DNA of 64,000 nt from Oceanospirillales bacterium (GCA_004762125.1 SIHQ01000015.1:1-64000), one strand, 5' to 3'. Positions 54,539 to 63,017 are shown, counted from the first letter of the stretch. Made by a program: numbers and translations. Notes: generated from the sequence alone by a model not told the origin.

Positions 54539-55348
54539 ATGAACAAAAAAGAACGTATCAGTGTTGTTGGCTATGGCCGTGTAGGTTTGCCTCTGGGTCG
54601 TGAACTAAAGACGAGAGGCTATGATGTCTATGGCACGGTAACCAGCGAGGAAAAGTGTCAGTCGTTGAATGCTGAAGGACTGATCACGGATGTTTTGACA
54701 TTCACTCCTGAAGCCAATGGTGATCTTGATAAGGCGCTGACGACAGACATTCTGATCGTTACGATTCCTCCTTCTGCAAAAGCTGAAGGATCGTTCGAAA
54801 CGATTATGGCTAATCTAGCGAAAGCTGCAGCCCAGTCATGCGTTAAGAAAGTGCTACTGATCAGTGCCACATCGGTTTACAAGCAAACCGGTGATGTTGT
54901 TCGTGAGGAAGATGCTACTCATCAGGCCAGCCCGTTTTTTGGGACCGATTGGCTGAAGATAGAAGAGCTGTTTAGTCTGCGCAGTGAGTTTGAAACAACG
55001 GTTGTTCGTTTCTCCGGCCTTATGGGTGGCGGAATCAGTGCCGGTGTCTATTTTTCCGGTAGAGAGTTAAAAGGTGTAAACCAACCGATCAACATGATTC
55101 ATGTGGACGATTGTGTATCTATTATGGCTGAGATTATCGATCAACAGGTCTGGGGAGAAGCTTTTAATGCCTCTGCTGATGAGCATCCGTGCAAGCGTGA
55201 CTTTTATACCAAAGCCTGTACAGTGGCGGGAATGGCTCTGCCGCTGTTTATTGATGAGCCGGTGCCCTATCGAATAGTGAACTGTGACAAACTGAAAAAG
55301 CGTCTGAGCTACTCTTTTAAATATCCGGATCCAATACAGGGGTTGTGA
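54539..55348 (+). CDS. NAD(P)-binding SDR-like protein (YeeZ family)
   Basis: A 269-residue atypical short-chain dehydrogenase. The Rossmann glycine motif is VVGYGRVGLPLGRELKTRGY, followed by ILIVTIPPSAK and VLLISATSVYKQTGDVVREE, and the VVRFSGLMGGG segment. The YxxxK catalytic pair is not preserved in the standard form, as in YeeZ. Function unknown. Its TGA is directly followed by the ATG of the YbaN gene, so they are co-transcribed. Confidence 0.75.
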   Translation: MNKKERISVVGYGRVGLPLGRELKTRGYDVYGTVTSEEKCQSLNAEGLITDVLTFTPEANGDLDKALTTDILIVTIPPSAKAEGSFETIMANLAKAAAQSCVKKVLLISATSVYKQTGDVVREEDATHQASPFFGTDWLKIEELFSLRSEFETTVVRFSGLMGGGISAGVYFSGRELKGVNQPINMIHVDDCVSIMAEIIDQQVWGEAFNASADEHPCKRDFYTKACTVAGMALPLFIDEPVPYRIVNCDKLKKRLSYSFKYPDPIQGL

Positions 55349-55732
55349 ATGCTGAAAATATTTCTGATTTGTGCAGGAATATTGTCTTTAGTGGCAGGTG
55401 TAATTGGTATCGTCCTGCCGCTGCTACCCACCACTCCCTTTCTGCTGTTATCTGCTTTCTGTTTCGCCCGATCCAGTGAAAAACTTCATCGATGGTTACT
55501 GAATCACCCCCATTTTGGCCGAGTGTTAAGTAACTGGGAGAAGCACCGAGGCATGGAAGCAAAACACAAAAAACGTGCTCTTGTTTTTACCACTGTTAGT
55601 TTTGCAGTGAGTATTTATTTTGCTCCTATTATTGCTGTCAAAGTGATGCTCACCGTTATGGCTGTGTGTGTGTTGACAGGAATATCCCGTCTCAAGGCTC
55701 TGCCCGTCGAGATGAATCAAAAAGATCGTTGA
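55349..55732 (+). CDS. YbaN family (DUF454) inner-membrane protein
   Basis: A 127-residue membrane protein with the DUF454 signature GIVLPLLPTTPFLLLSAFCFARSSEKLHRWLL followed by HPHFGRVLSNWEKHRGM, and two more hydrophobic helices. The family function is not established. No gap to the upstream SDR gene. Its last 41 bases overlap a hypothetical gene on the opposite strand. Confidence 0.85.
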   Translation: MLKIFLICAGILSLVAGVIGIVLPLLPTTPFLLLSAFCFARSSEKLHRWLLNHPHFGRVLSNWEKHRGMEAKHKKRALVFTTVSFAVSIYFAPIIAVKVMLTVMAVCVLTGISRLKALPVEMNQKDR

Positions 55733-56231
55733 AACCTTCATCCAGAAAACGAGACGTTTTCTCTTTCAGCTCAGAAGCTGGTTGCCAACTGGTCAGCTCA
55801 ACTATGTTTCGTGCCCAGAGCCCGCATTCAGTAGGCTTCTTCCCAGGAAACCAGTGATTGGCGAGAGCGGCATTCCAGCCTCTGTGGAAAATAGGGTTAG
55901 GAATAAGAATTCGTCGGCTGCCTATTTCATTACAATGATCAGGCCATTCAATAGTTGTAGGTGAATGAAATGGCTCCGCTGATAAATCAAGATCAGCTGG
56001 ATCGTCTCCCACATACTGAAGAATATGGTTACGCCCGGGAATAACCTGTTCCCTCTCAATAGCCGAGAAACGTTCTCTTTTACTGCAAGCTGGAATATCT
56101 TGATCAGAAAGACTCTTGTCGTCTTTTATTAAAATGACATCACCTGATCGGAAAAGTCCGTGGGATTCCAGTTGCTGTTGAGTGGCCAAACGAATTTCAT
56201 CTTGATCAGTGAACGAATAATAAGTTCCCAA
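55692..56231 (-). CDS. Hypothetical protein
   Basis: A 179-residue frame with balanced composition (PNPIFHRGWNAALANHWFPG; ELTSWQPASELKEKT) and no signal peptide or membrane segment. The listed start is a TTG with no good ribosome site, and no in-frame ATG lies near, so the true start is open. It diverges from the EamA transporter gene and overlaps the end of the YbaN gene. I do not recognise it; the composition and the lack of a competing frame make it a likely real gene. Confidence 0.5.
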   Translation of the reverse strand: MGTYYSFTDQDEIRLATQQQLESHGLFRSGDVILIKDDKSLSDQDIPACSKRERFSAIEREQVIPGRNHILQYVGDDPADLDLSAEPFHSPTTIEWPDHCNEIGSRRILIPNPIFHRGWNAALANHWFPGKKPTECGLWARNIVELTSWQPASELKEKTSRFLDEGFNDLFDSSRRAEP

Positions 56232-56243
56232 GTGGAGGATAGA

Positions 56244-57149
56244 ATGACTGCTACTGAATCTGAATCGGGGTTCGCCCAGTGGGTTCCGATGATTTTTGTT
56301 TTGCTCTGGAGCACCGGTTTTATTGGTGCCAAGTATGCCCTGCCCTTTATTGAGCCATTCAATCTGCTGTTTGTGCGCATGCTGATTACGCTAGCGGTGT
56401 TTTCCGGTTTAATTGTTTATCTCAAGTCACCCTGGCCCAATTTTGGTCAGGCTTGTCATCAGATGGTTGTTGGTTCACTGATTCATGGTGCTTACCTTGG
56501 TGGTGTGTTTGCTGCTATTAAATGGCAAATGCCCGCTGGTATTACCTCGCTGCTGGTAGGACTTCAACCTTTGCTTACCGGCTTACTGGCCTGGACAGTT
56601 ATTGGAGACCGTCTTCGAAAACGACAGTGGCTTGGTTTGATGCTGGGGCTGGTGGGTGTTTGTATGGTTTTGCTTAGAGGGCAGGAGTTAGGAACTTTTT
56701 CACTAACACTTCCTGCAGTTATTGCTGCCATCGTTGCACTGATTGGGATTTCAGCGGGAACACTCTATCAAAAGCGTTTTGGGCAAGGGATTGACCTGAT
56801 GACCGGGGCCTGGTTTCAGTATCTGGCTACAGCAGTATGGATGGGGGTTCTGACATACGTGTTTGAAAATCAGACCATTGATTGGCAACCGCAATTGATT
56901 CTATCGCTTACCTGGTTGGTATTCGGATTATCGGTTACTGCGATTCTGCTGTTGATGCTGATGATTCGTCAAGGCGCTGCCTCAGAAGTGGCAGGGTATT
57001 TCTATTTGGTGCCACCAGTAACAGCAATAGAGTCATGGCTGCTATTTAATGAACAACTCGGTTTTTGGGCCATTTTTGGGATGCTAGTCGCTGTATCGGG
57101 TGTTTATCTGGTCATAAAAAGTCCTCAAGAGAAGGGTAGAGAGCAGTAG
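56244..57149 (+). CDS. EamA-family (drug/metabolite) transporter
   Basis: A 301-residue inner-membrane protein with ten predicted helices in two EamA halves. FVLLWSTGFIGAKYALPFIE opens the first, and AIVALIGISAGTLYQKRFG the second. It ends FGMLVAVSGVYLVI. ATG 56244 has GGAGGA upstream; an in-frame extension to 56160 is not needed. Probably exports a metabolite or amino acid; the substrate cannot be inferred. Confidence 0.88.
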   Translation: MTATESESGFAQWVPMIFVLLWSTGFIGAKYALPFIEPFNLLFVRMLITLAVFSGLIVYLKSPWPNFGQACHQMVVGSLIHGAYLGGVFAAIKWQMPAGITSLLVGLQPLLTGLLAWTVIGDRLRKRQWLGLMLGLVGVCMVLLRGQELGTFSLTLPAVIAAIVALIGISAGTLYQKRFGQGIDLMTGAWFQYLATAVWMGVLTYVFENQTIDWQPQLILSLTWLVFGLSVTAILLLMLMIRQGAASEVAGYFYLVPPVTAIESWLLFNEQLGFWAIFGMLVAVSGVYLVIKSPQEKGREQ

Positions 57150-57228
57150 GTCTGATTTCTGACCAAACCTACTCATTTACCTGCTGTTTGTTGATATATT
57201 GATAGTTTTAGCTGTAAAAATAATAACA

Positions 57229-57440
57229 ATGAAACAGTTTTTAAGTGTCGGGGAGGCCGCAGCCATGATGGGTGTCGCCGTTTCTACTCTACGTCGATGG
57301 CACTCTTCCAAGAAATCAGTTCCTCAGTGTCGATCTGTCGGTGGTCATCGTCGATACAGTGTCTCTCAAGTGCTGGGCATTACTCATCCTGACCAAATAA
57401 AGCAGAACAGAATTAATGTGGGTTACGCTCGGGTACCCTC
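57229..57440 (+). pseudogene. IS607-type transposase TnpA (OrfA), truncated
   Basis: About 70 codons remain. The MerR-like DNA-binding domain is intact (FLSVGEAAAMMGVAVSTLRR; SVGGHRRY) and the serine recombinase domain begins (INVGYARVPSQ, usually GYARVSS) but stops after about ten residues at the junction with a ugd fragment around 57440. The catalytic serine position lies at this edge and reads Pro-Ser. The frame runs on to 57621 by chance through reverse-strand ugd sequence. Confidence 0.75.
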
Positions 57441-57840
57441 GCAAACGACGATATTCATTCAAAGCATGAGGGTCGTGGCCTTGTACTCTTGCTCCTGCTT
57501 TCAAGAGTTTCTCTATCAGGTAGCCAGAAGGCGCTTCTCTCATATCGCTGGTACCTGGCTTAAACGACAGTCCCCATATGGTGAAACTTCGGCCAGCCAG
57601 TTAATGATGAAAATAGTCTGATATTTTTTCAAAGAAGTTGGAAAGCTGTTGTCCGTTTCTCCGGTCAGTTGCTTCAAGTAACCCGGGTTCAATACTGTAC
57701 TCTCTGGCTATGGAGGCCAATGCTTTAACATCTTTGGGGAAGCAGGAGCCACCATACCCCAGATCCGGGTAGATAATTGATAACCAATTCTGGGATCAGC
57801 TCCCATTGCCAGCCTGACGGGTTCAATCAGCTCCTGTAAG
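57440..57840 (-). pseudogene. UDP-glucose 6-dehydrogenase (ugd) fragment
   Basis: Read on the minus strand: [18 protein letters not shown], then after a frameshift [20 protein letters not shown] (catalytic Cys motif), DYFHH, a TAA stop, and in the same frame LAGRSFTIWGLSFKPGTSDM with REAPSGYLIEKLLKAGARVQ. These are the central and C-terminal blocks of UDP-glucose dehydrogenase, which makes UDP-glucuronate for surface polysaccharides. The frameshift, the stop and lost ends make it a pseudogene, cut by the IS607 fragment on one side and the integrase remnant on the other. Confidence 0.8.
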
Positions 57841-57850
57841 CCGGGCTCTT

Positions 57851-58472
57851 ATGGCTAAGCGACTGACAGACCTTCAAGTGCGAAATCTCAAGGTCAAAGG
57901 AAAGATCAGCGAAAGCGTGGGTGCTCGTGACGATGGCGTACTATTGTTCTGCCGTCGAAGAGAAAACAGCATCGACGCTTACTATCGCTATTGAGAGCAA
58001 GGGAAAGAGACATCAGTAAAGATTGGGCAGTACAAAGTCACTCGGACAGGTCACGGCTACACCCTGGCTGAATGTAGAGAGAAAGCCCAGGAGCTGGTGA
58101 ACCTTCGAAGGGAAAGCACCCTTAAAAGTTTCCAGCCTTGCTAACCGGGTACAGGAGTTCTGTGCTTTTTTGGACGTTGAAGCCAAAACCAAGGGGCAAC
58201 AGTCTGCTGAAAGTTTCATCCCGAAGGATATACGTAGAGCAGCAACCAGCTTGCTTATCGAAAGCCGTGCACCTCGTGAGCAAAGATTCCTGATCCAGAA
58301 TCGGGAAGATGGCAGCATTGAGAATAAGCACTATGATCACTCTGACCGTTTGTTAGAGAAAAGGGAGGCATTGAAACAGTACGATGCTTTCCTCGACAAA
58401 ATACTCAAAGGTGAAGAGACAAAGCTGGTGGACTTGGAAGAGTACCGGCAAGCCAACAGTAAGAAGCATTGA
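57851..58472 (+). pseudogene. Tyrosine integrase, frameshifted and internally deleted
   Basis: The first part reads MAKRLTDLQVRNLKVKGKIS and GVLLFCRRRENSIDAYYRY, an N-terminal arm of island integrases, then breaks at a stop and continues out of frame (IGQYKV, GYTLAECREKAQELVNLRRE). After about 58130 it resumes at the far C-terminus (NRVQEFCAFLDVEAKTKG; DIRRAATSLLIES; SIENKHYDHSDRLLEKREAL). The catalytic Arg/His/Tyr core is mostly missing. It marks an old genomic island that can no longer move by itself. Confidence 0.75.
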
Positions 58473-58485
58473 CGGAGAGAACAAT

Positions 58486-58653
58486 ATGCCAGCAGCGCAA
58501 TCAAAGCCGCAATACATGACCGATGATCAGGGCAACAGAGTATCTGTCGTTCTTGACCTTGAAGACCCTGCCACTGTCGCAGAACGCAAGGACGAAGAGA
58601 CACTATCTCATAACGAGGTTATCAAGGAGCTGAAGGCAGACGGCAAGCTATGA
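58486..58653 (+). CDS. RelB/Phd-like antitoxin
   Basis: A 55-residue protein with GGAGA upstream of ATG 58486. QYMTDDQGNRVSVVLDLED is typical of small antitoxins of RelE/ParE modules, followed by an acidic toxin-binding tail (DEETLSHNEVIKELKADGKL). The next ORF begins at its stop (ATGA overlap) and looks like the start of a RelE/ParE toxin. Since that toxin is cut short, the antitoxin is probably an orphan. Confidence 0.6.
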   Translation: MPAAQSKPQYMTDDQGNRVSVVLDLEDPATVAERKDEETLSHNEVIKELKADGKL

Positions 58654-58754
58654 GCCGTTACGAATTACGCTGGAAGCGTTCAGCCCTGAAAGAACTTCGC
58701 AAGCTACCCAAGACAACCGTTATGAAGCGGCTCTGTCTGACTGATTTACAGTAG
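58650..58754 (+). pseudogene. RelE/ParE-type toxin, truncated
   Basis: Only 34 codons: MSRYELRWKRSALKELRKLP followed by KTTVMKRLCLTDLQ and stop. The first 20 residues are a standard RelE/ParE opening, about a third of a normal toxin of 90-100 residues. It overlaps the antitoxin by four bases, as in intact modules. The catalytic C-terminus is absent, so it should not be toxic. Confidence 0.6.
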
Positions 58755-58756
58755 GG

Positions 58757-58888
58757 ATCGCTGAGGAACAGTTAGAGGTGAATGAAGAACTGAAGCACTG
58801 GTTAGGACAAGAAAAATATTCCATCGATGAAGCAGCTTTGTTATTCGCAGGTATCGATCCTTTTCTGCCATTAAATATTTTTATCTAA
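58757..58888 (+). pseudogene. Unidentified mobile-element gene fragment
   Basis: An open frame of 43 codons without a clear start contains VNEELKHWLGQEKYSIDEAA and LLFAGIDP, a pattern seen at the N-terminus of island-borne hypothetical proteins. It stops abruptly after LPLNIFI. It fills the space between the broken toxin and the first glycosyltransferase gene. Confidence 0.4.
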
Positions 58889-58909
58889 ATAACAATCAAG
58901 AAATAAATC

Positions 58910-60265
58910 ATGATTCATATTAATAAAATTGTCATCTGTTTTTTCTTATTTGTATTTTCAGCGTTATCACTAGCAGAAAAGCTCAGCGAGGCTGATGGGA
59001 CAGCAATCAACGATTTCACTAATCATAAAAAAATAAAATACGAAGACTTAGAGTTCTCCTATAGCGATCATAGAGATGATCTGTTTAACAGCCTCATTTC
59101 TGCTTGTCCTTTTTTCAAAGGAGACACTGATCATCATGAGCACATTTATGAGTCACTTCACTATCAAAGTTTAGATGTCACAATTCCACGACCTGGAAAT
59201 ATTGATCAAAATCTTTTACCAAAATCAAAAAAAATATCATTGATTATCTCTGGAAGCAGTCCAAATCCTGAAGGGAAATATTCTAAAACGCAGAAATTAG
59301 TGTGCCTCAATCACCTTGCTTACGCTTACAGTCGTGGTATCCCTGCATACCGATTTTTAAACACTCTTTCATTTTCAGAAGAACTCGAACACCTACCTCC
59401 TCATTGGCTTAAGGTTGCTGCTTTAAAGTACTACCTTCCTCAAATCAAAGCAGATCAATGGGTTATGTGGGTCGATGATGACGTTGTCACTTCTGACTTT
59501 ACGTCGAGCCTCCCATTAACCGATGAAATAATTAACTTCATGGTCAAGCCACAAGATACCAAATCCCCTTCGATTATCTTGACCACTGATCCAAATACAG
59601 GAATAAATACGGGCATTTTATTAGTCCGAAATTCAAAAGAAGGAAGAGACTACATAGAGCACTGGTGGGAAACTCGTATTGACGATATTCACCCTAAAGT
59701 ATTTGACGCTCAGGGCACTCCTTATTACTGCGCTAAGACCGGACTTCATTATAAAAACTATAACTCCTGTTCCAATGTCTGTCATATAGAAACAGAAACT
59801 TACCACCCCTTAATTTCAAGCGATAATGACGATGTCGCAAATAGTTTAGATTATTCCAGCTGCTTATACGAGAGTAACTATAGTGGATGGAAGCCATTAA
59901 GTGATCATGATCAAACTTCATTGTACAGGATGCATCTTTCTCTCCCTTCCTCTCCAAGACTATATGGCAACAGGTTTGCAATTAATGCGCTTTTGTATGA
60001 AAAGTCACATGTACTACGCTCTATCCAACAAAAAATGAGTATGAGTTGCGGTTCGTACAGAGGGTTTAATACTTTTATTAACTGCAGGGAGTTAGCGCTT
60101 AAGGCTAAAGCTTTCAGTCCGTACGATGATTTATGGGTTCAAGCACCTGGACTTGGAAGTGATGTCAAGGAAAGAAGTACACGTTTAAATGAATGGCTCA
60201 GAACAATAAACAGCATTTATCCAATTATAACAAATGACCAGCTTATTAACTATTTTAAAAAATAG
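58910..60265 (+). CDS. Exported GT34-like glycosyltransferase, copy 1
   Basis: A 451-residue protein with a signal peptide (IVICFFLFVFSALSLA) and a GT-A glycosyltransferase core. KISLIISGSS starts the nucleotide-sugar domain. WVMWVDDDVVTSDF holds the DxD-type motif (Asp189-191), NTGILLVRNSKEGRDYIEHW and DHDQTSLYRMH follow, as in GMA12/MNN10 (GT34) galactosyl- and mannosyltransferases of eukaryotes. Cys residues (YYCAKTG, NSCSNVCH, YSSCLY) suggest disulfides. Signal peptide plus sugar-nucleotide fold implies secretion toward a host, not cytoplasmic use; this is inference. AT-rich, weak ribosome site, next to integrase debris. A paralogue follows. Confidence 0.7.
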   Translation: MIHINKIVICFFLFVFSALSLAEKLSEADGTAINDFTNHKKIKYEDLEFSYSDHRDDLFNSLISACPFFKGDTDHHEHIYESLHYQSLDVTIPRPGNIDQNLLPKSKKISLIISGSSPNPEGKYSKTQKLVCLNHLAYAYSRGIPAYRFLNTLSFSEELEHLPPHWLKVAALKYYLPQIKADQWVMWVDDDVVTSDFTSSLPLTDEIINFMVKPQDTKSPSIILTTDPNTGINTGILLVRNSKEGRDYIEHWWETRIDDIHPKVFDAQGTPYYCAKTGLHYKNYNSCSNVCHIETETYHPLISSDNDDVANSLDYSSCLYESNYSGWKPLSDHDQTSLYRMHLSLPSSPRLYGNRFAINALLYEKSHVLRSIQQKMSMSCGSYRGFNTFINCRELALKAKAFSPYDDLWVQAPGLGSDVKERSTRLNEWLRTINSIYPIITNDQLINYFKK

Positions 60266-60310
60266 CTAATGTCACTTATCAAAAAACATTCAACAACTGC
60301 ACTTGAATCT

Positions 60311-60335
60311 AATAAGAATCTATATTCTTATTTTT
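60311..60335 (+). terminator. AT-rich hairpin between the two glycosyltransferase genes
   Basis: AATAAGAAT (60311-60319) pairs with ATTCTTATT (60324-60332), 4-nt loop, followed by a short T-run. It suggests that the two copies can be transcribed separately. Confidence 0.55.
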
Positions 60336-60407
60336 AATAAATAGAATTTCACATTTTACTCAACTAAAATGATTTTCTTAATTTGGTGAGAGCTACGGAA
60401 ATTAATC

Positions 60408-61757
60408 ATGATTCAATTAAGTCAGTTAGCAGTATGCTTTTTACTATTTGCATTTTCAGAATTAGCATTTTCAGAACAACTAACTATGAGTGACAGTACA
60501 ACAAACAACTCTATCAGTCATAAAAAAATAAAATACGAAGATTTAAAGTTCTCATATGGCGATGATAGAGATGACCTAGTTAATAGCCTCATTTCCGGCT
60601 GTCCTTTTTTCAAGGGAGATACTCTCCTTTACGAGTATATTTCCGAACCACTTTACGACCAAGATTTACTCGTTAAGGTTCCTCTGCCTGGAAATATAAA
60701 GCAGAATTTTTTACCAAAATCAAAAAAAATATCATTGATTATTTCTGGAAGTAGTTCAGGTGTTAATGGAACATATTCTAAAATCCAGAAATTAGTGTGT
60801 CTCAACCACCTCGCTTACGCTTACAGTCGTGGCGTACCTGCATACCGATTTTTAAATACTGATTCATTTGAAGAAGAGCTCAAACACCTTTCGCCACACT
60901 GGCTTAAAGTTGCTGCCCTGAGGTACTACCTTCCTCAAATCGAAGCGGATGAATGGATGATGTGGATCGATGACGATGTTATAACTTCGGATTTCAGACA
61001 GGCAGTCCCAGTAACGGATGATATAATCGACTTTATGGTCAAACCGCAAGATGCGAAATCTCCCTCAATTATCTTAACCCAAGATCCAAATACAAGTTTA
61101 AACACAGGCATATTATTTGTCAGAAATTCAAAAGAAGGAAGAGACTACATTGAGCACTGGTGGGAAACTCGCATTGATGATATTCACCCCAGCGTATTTG
61201 CCAAGCAAGGCACTCCTTATTACTGTGCCAAGACAGGGCTTCACTATCAAGACCATAACTCCTGTTTCAATGACTGTTATGACAAATCAGAGCTTTATTG
61301 TCCCCTCAACTCATGCAACAGCAATGTCGAAGATAGCTTAGATTATTCCAGCTGCTTGCACAAAAGAAACTACGATGGATGGAAGCCATTGAGAGACCAT
61401 GACCAAACCGCATTGTATAGGATGCATGCATCCCCTCCTAAGTCTACCAGGCTATTTGGCAACAGATATTCAGTTCATTCACTTTTGTATGCAACTTCAC
61501 ACGTAGCGAAAGCTACTCTTCAAAAAGCCTATCTTAGTTGTGATAATGACCATGGAGATTGTGCCGCTGGCTATATGGGATTCAATACTTTTATTAACGG
61601 CATGGAACTGAACCCAGATGCTAAAGCTGAAGATCCACATTATGATTTATGGGTACAAGCGCCTGGACTTGGAGATATGCCCGGTGAAAGACTTCGTCAT
61701 TTAAGTGAATGGCTCAAAAAGATAAACAATTTTTACCCAACGATTAAACAGAAGTAA
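60408..61757 (+). CDS. Exported GT34-like glycosyltransferase, copy 2
   Basis: A 449-residue paralogue of the preceding protein, sharing long blocks such as SKEGRDYIEHWWETRIDDI and HLAYAYSRG, and the closing DLWVQAPGLG. Signal peptide (LAVCFLLFAFSELAFS), DDD motif at 188-190 (WMMWIDDDVITSDF), NTGILFVRNS and DHDQTALYRMH are all intact. It differs mainly in two Cys-rich insertions (SCFNDCYDKSELYCPLNSC; SCDNDHGDCAAGY), where it has extra cysteines. The pair arose by duplication, and both keep full reading frames amid decayed neighbours, which suggests selection for function. Confidence 0.7.
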   Translation: MIQLSQLAVCFLLFAFSELAFSEQLTMSDSTTNNSISHKKIKYEDLKFSYGDDRDDLVNSLISGCPFFKGDTLLYEYISEPLYDQDLLVKVPLPGNIKQNFLPKSKKISLIISGSSSGVNGTYSKIQKLVCLNHLAYAYSRGVPAYRFLNTDSFEEELKHLSPHWLKVAALRYYLPQIEADEWMMWIDDDVITSDFRQAVPVTDDIIDFMVKPQDAKSPSIILTQDPNTSLNTGILFVRNSKEGRDYIEHWWETRIDDIHPSVFAKQGTPYYCAKTGLHYQDHNSCFNDCYDKSELYCPLNSCNSNVEDSLDYSSCLHKRNYDGWKPLRDHDQTALYRMHASPPKSTRLFGNRYSVHSLLYATSHVAKATLQKAYLSCDNDHGDCAAGYMGFNTFINGMELNPDAKAEDPHYDLWVQAPGLGDMPGERLRHLSEWLKKINNFYPTIKQK

Positions 61758-61998
61758 CTATTCTCTAAAAATAAATGGCTCTTTTGAAAAATGAAGACCC
61801 TTGCGGAACATATGATTAATTTATCAGGCATTTTGTCATGCCCTCAAGACAGTAGTAAATTAACGTAAATCATATTGGTACTTCGCCGCTATATTGGGCT
61901 CATACCAGCAGTTCTTCTTATACAAGGTCACTGAAATATAAATCCAGTGACCTTTATTCATTACTCGCCAGCCAGTTTCATACTACTGATCAATATAG
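61758..61998. other. Intergenic region after the glycosyltransferases
   Basis: No gene is seen. A perfect 10-bp hairpin, AAGGTCACTG/CAGTGACCTT (61924-61933 and 61945-61954), is followed by TTATTC and may terminate the second glycosyltransferase transcript. Confidence 0.5.
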
Positions 61999-62706
61999 AT
62001 CCGGTTTGAACATTACTCCGTACGAGCGAGCAGAGCTGTAGATAAGCTGACTACTAAAGAGAAATCTGCACCTGGTAGCGATATCCAGAGTTCTGATAAT
62101 CACGCCAGACAAGAACTTGACCAAGTAAAGCAGGAGTTAACCCGTGAGCAGAAAAAGCTAAAGCTTATAAAGTAGGAGAGTGAGCAAGCAAGAATGCAGC
62201 TACGTCAGGAAAAGCTTGATCTTCGGAAAGAAAAACTGAAACAGGGAAGACAGGTGCTTGACGGCATAGTACGAAAATACAAGGAAGAGAATATACAACA
62301 AAAGAGCCAAAACAAGCAGGTTGTTGAAAGTAAGCCTGAGGAACAGGCCATTGCCATTCTTAAGCTGATTGGTAAACGAGAAGTAACTCCTGAGTTTAAT
62401 AAAGAGCTGACTGATTCCTTATCTCAGGCTGAGAAAGATTCAGGTAAGAAACTGAATAAACGCCCAAATCTAAATTTCTCTGAAATGGGGATCCCTATTG
62501 GTTCAGAGCTGCTTTACAAAGATGGCTGCACGATTATCACCGTCGCCAGTGACAAGAAGGTTCTGTTTAATGAGAACGAGGTCAGCCTTACAGCCGTAAC
62601 CAGAGAATTGATGGGCTTAGACTATTCTGTTCAGCCATCGCCACACTGGACGTACCAAGGCAAACTACTCAGAGATATCTACAACGACACTTACAGTGAA
62701 GAGTGA
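61999..62706 (+). pseudogene. DUF4357-type domain protein interrupted by a TAG
   Basis: The frame from 61999 reads charged helical sequence (RAVDKLTTKEK; QELDQVKQELTREQKKLKLI), hits TAG at 62173, and goes on in the same frame to 62706 (ATG at 62194). The tail NFSEMGIPIGSELLY, KKVLFNENEVSLTAVTRELM and SPHWTYQGKLLRDIY is the DUF4357/RAMA-like domain common at the C-terminus of island nucleases and hypothetical proteins. Amino-acid style is the same before and after the stop, so one gene has been split. The 170-codon part may still be made. N-terminal effector domain lost. Confidence 0.55.
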
Positions 62707-62729
62707 GCTTAGATTCCCATAGAACACAA

Positions 62730-62759
62730 AAAAGGCAGTACCCGAAAGCACTGCCTTTT
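62730..62759. terminator. Bidirectional terminator
   Basis: AAAAGGCAGT (62730-62739) pairs with ACTGCCTTTT (62750-62759), with A-run and T-run outside. It would serve the cold-shock gene on the minus strand and the DUF4357 gene on the plus strand. Confidence 0.85.
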
Positions 62760-62810
62760 CACACTTCACGCTAAGCGAAGTAATTAAGCTGTAGTGATAC
62801 AGCTCAGTCC

Positions 62811-63017
62811 TTACAGAGGACGAATATCTTCAGCCTGAGGACCTTTCTGGCCCTGAGTTACTGTGAACTCAACCTGCTGGCCTTCAGCCAGAGTCTTAAA
62901 GCCGTCGCCAACGATCTGACGGAAATGGGCAAACACGTCAGGACCGTTTTCCTGAGCGATGAAACCAAAACCTTTCTCTTCGTTGAACCACTTAACAGTA
63001 CCGGTAGTAGTAGACAT
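62811..63017 (-). CDS. Cold-shock domain protein (CspA family)
   Basis: A 68-residue RNA/DNA chaperone starting [16 protein letters not shown] at ATG 63017. RNP1 is KGFGFI and RNP2 is VFAHF, followed by RQI where SAI is more common. The longer frame upstream is leader, not protein. A long leader is usual for cold-inducible members. Which paralogue this is cannot be told. Confidence 0.92.
   Translation of the reverse strand: MSTTTGTVKWFNEEKGFGFIAQENGPDVFAHFRQIVGDGFKTLAEGQQVEFTVTQGQKGPQAEDIRPL

Noticed and set aside
57441-57621. C-terminal half of the 140-codon IS607-like ORF
   Set aside because: After about codon 75 the frame is antisense to the ugd fragment and is not transposase sequence.
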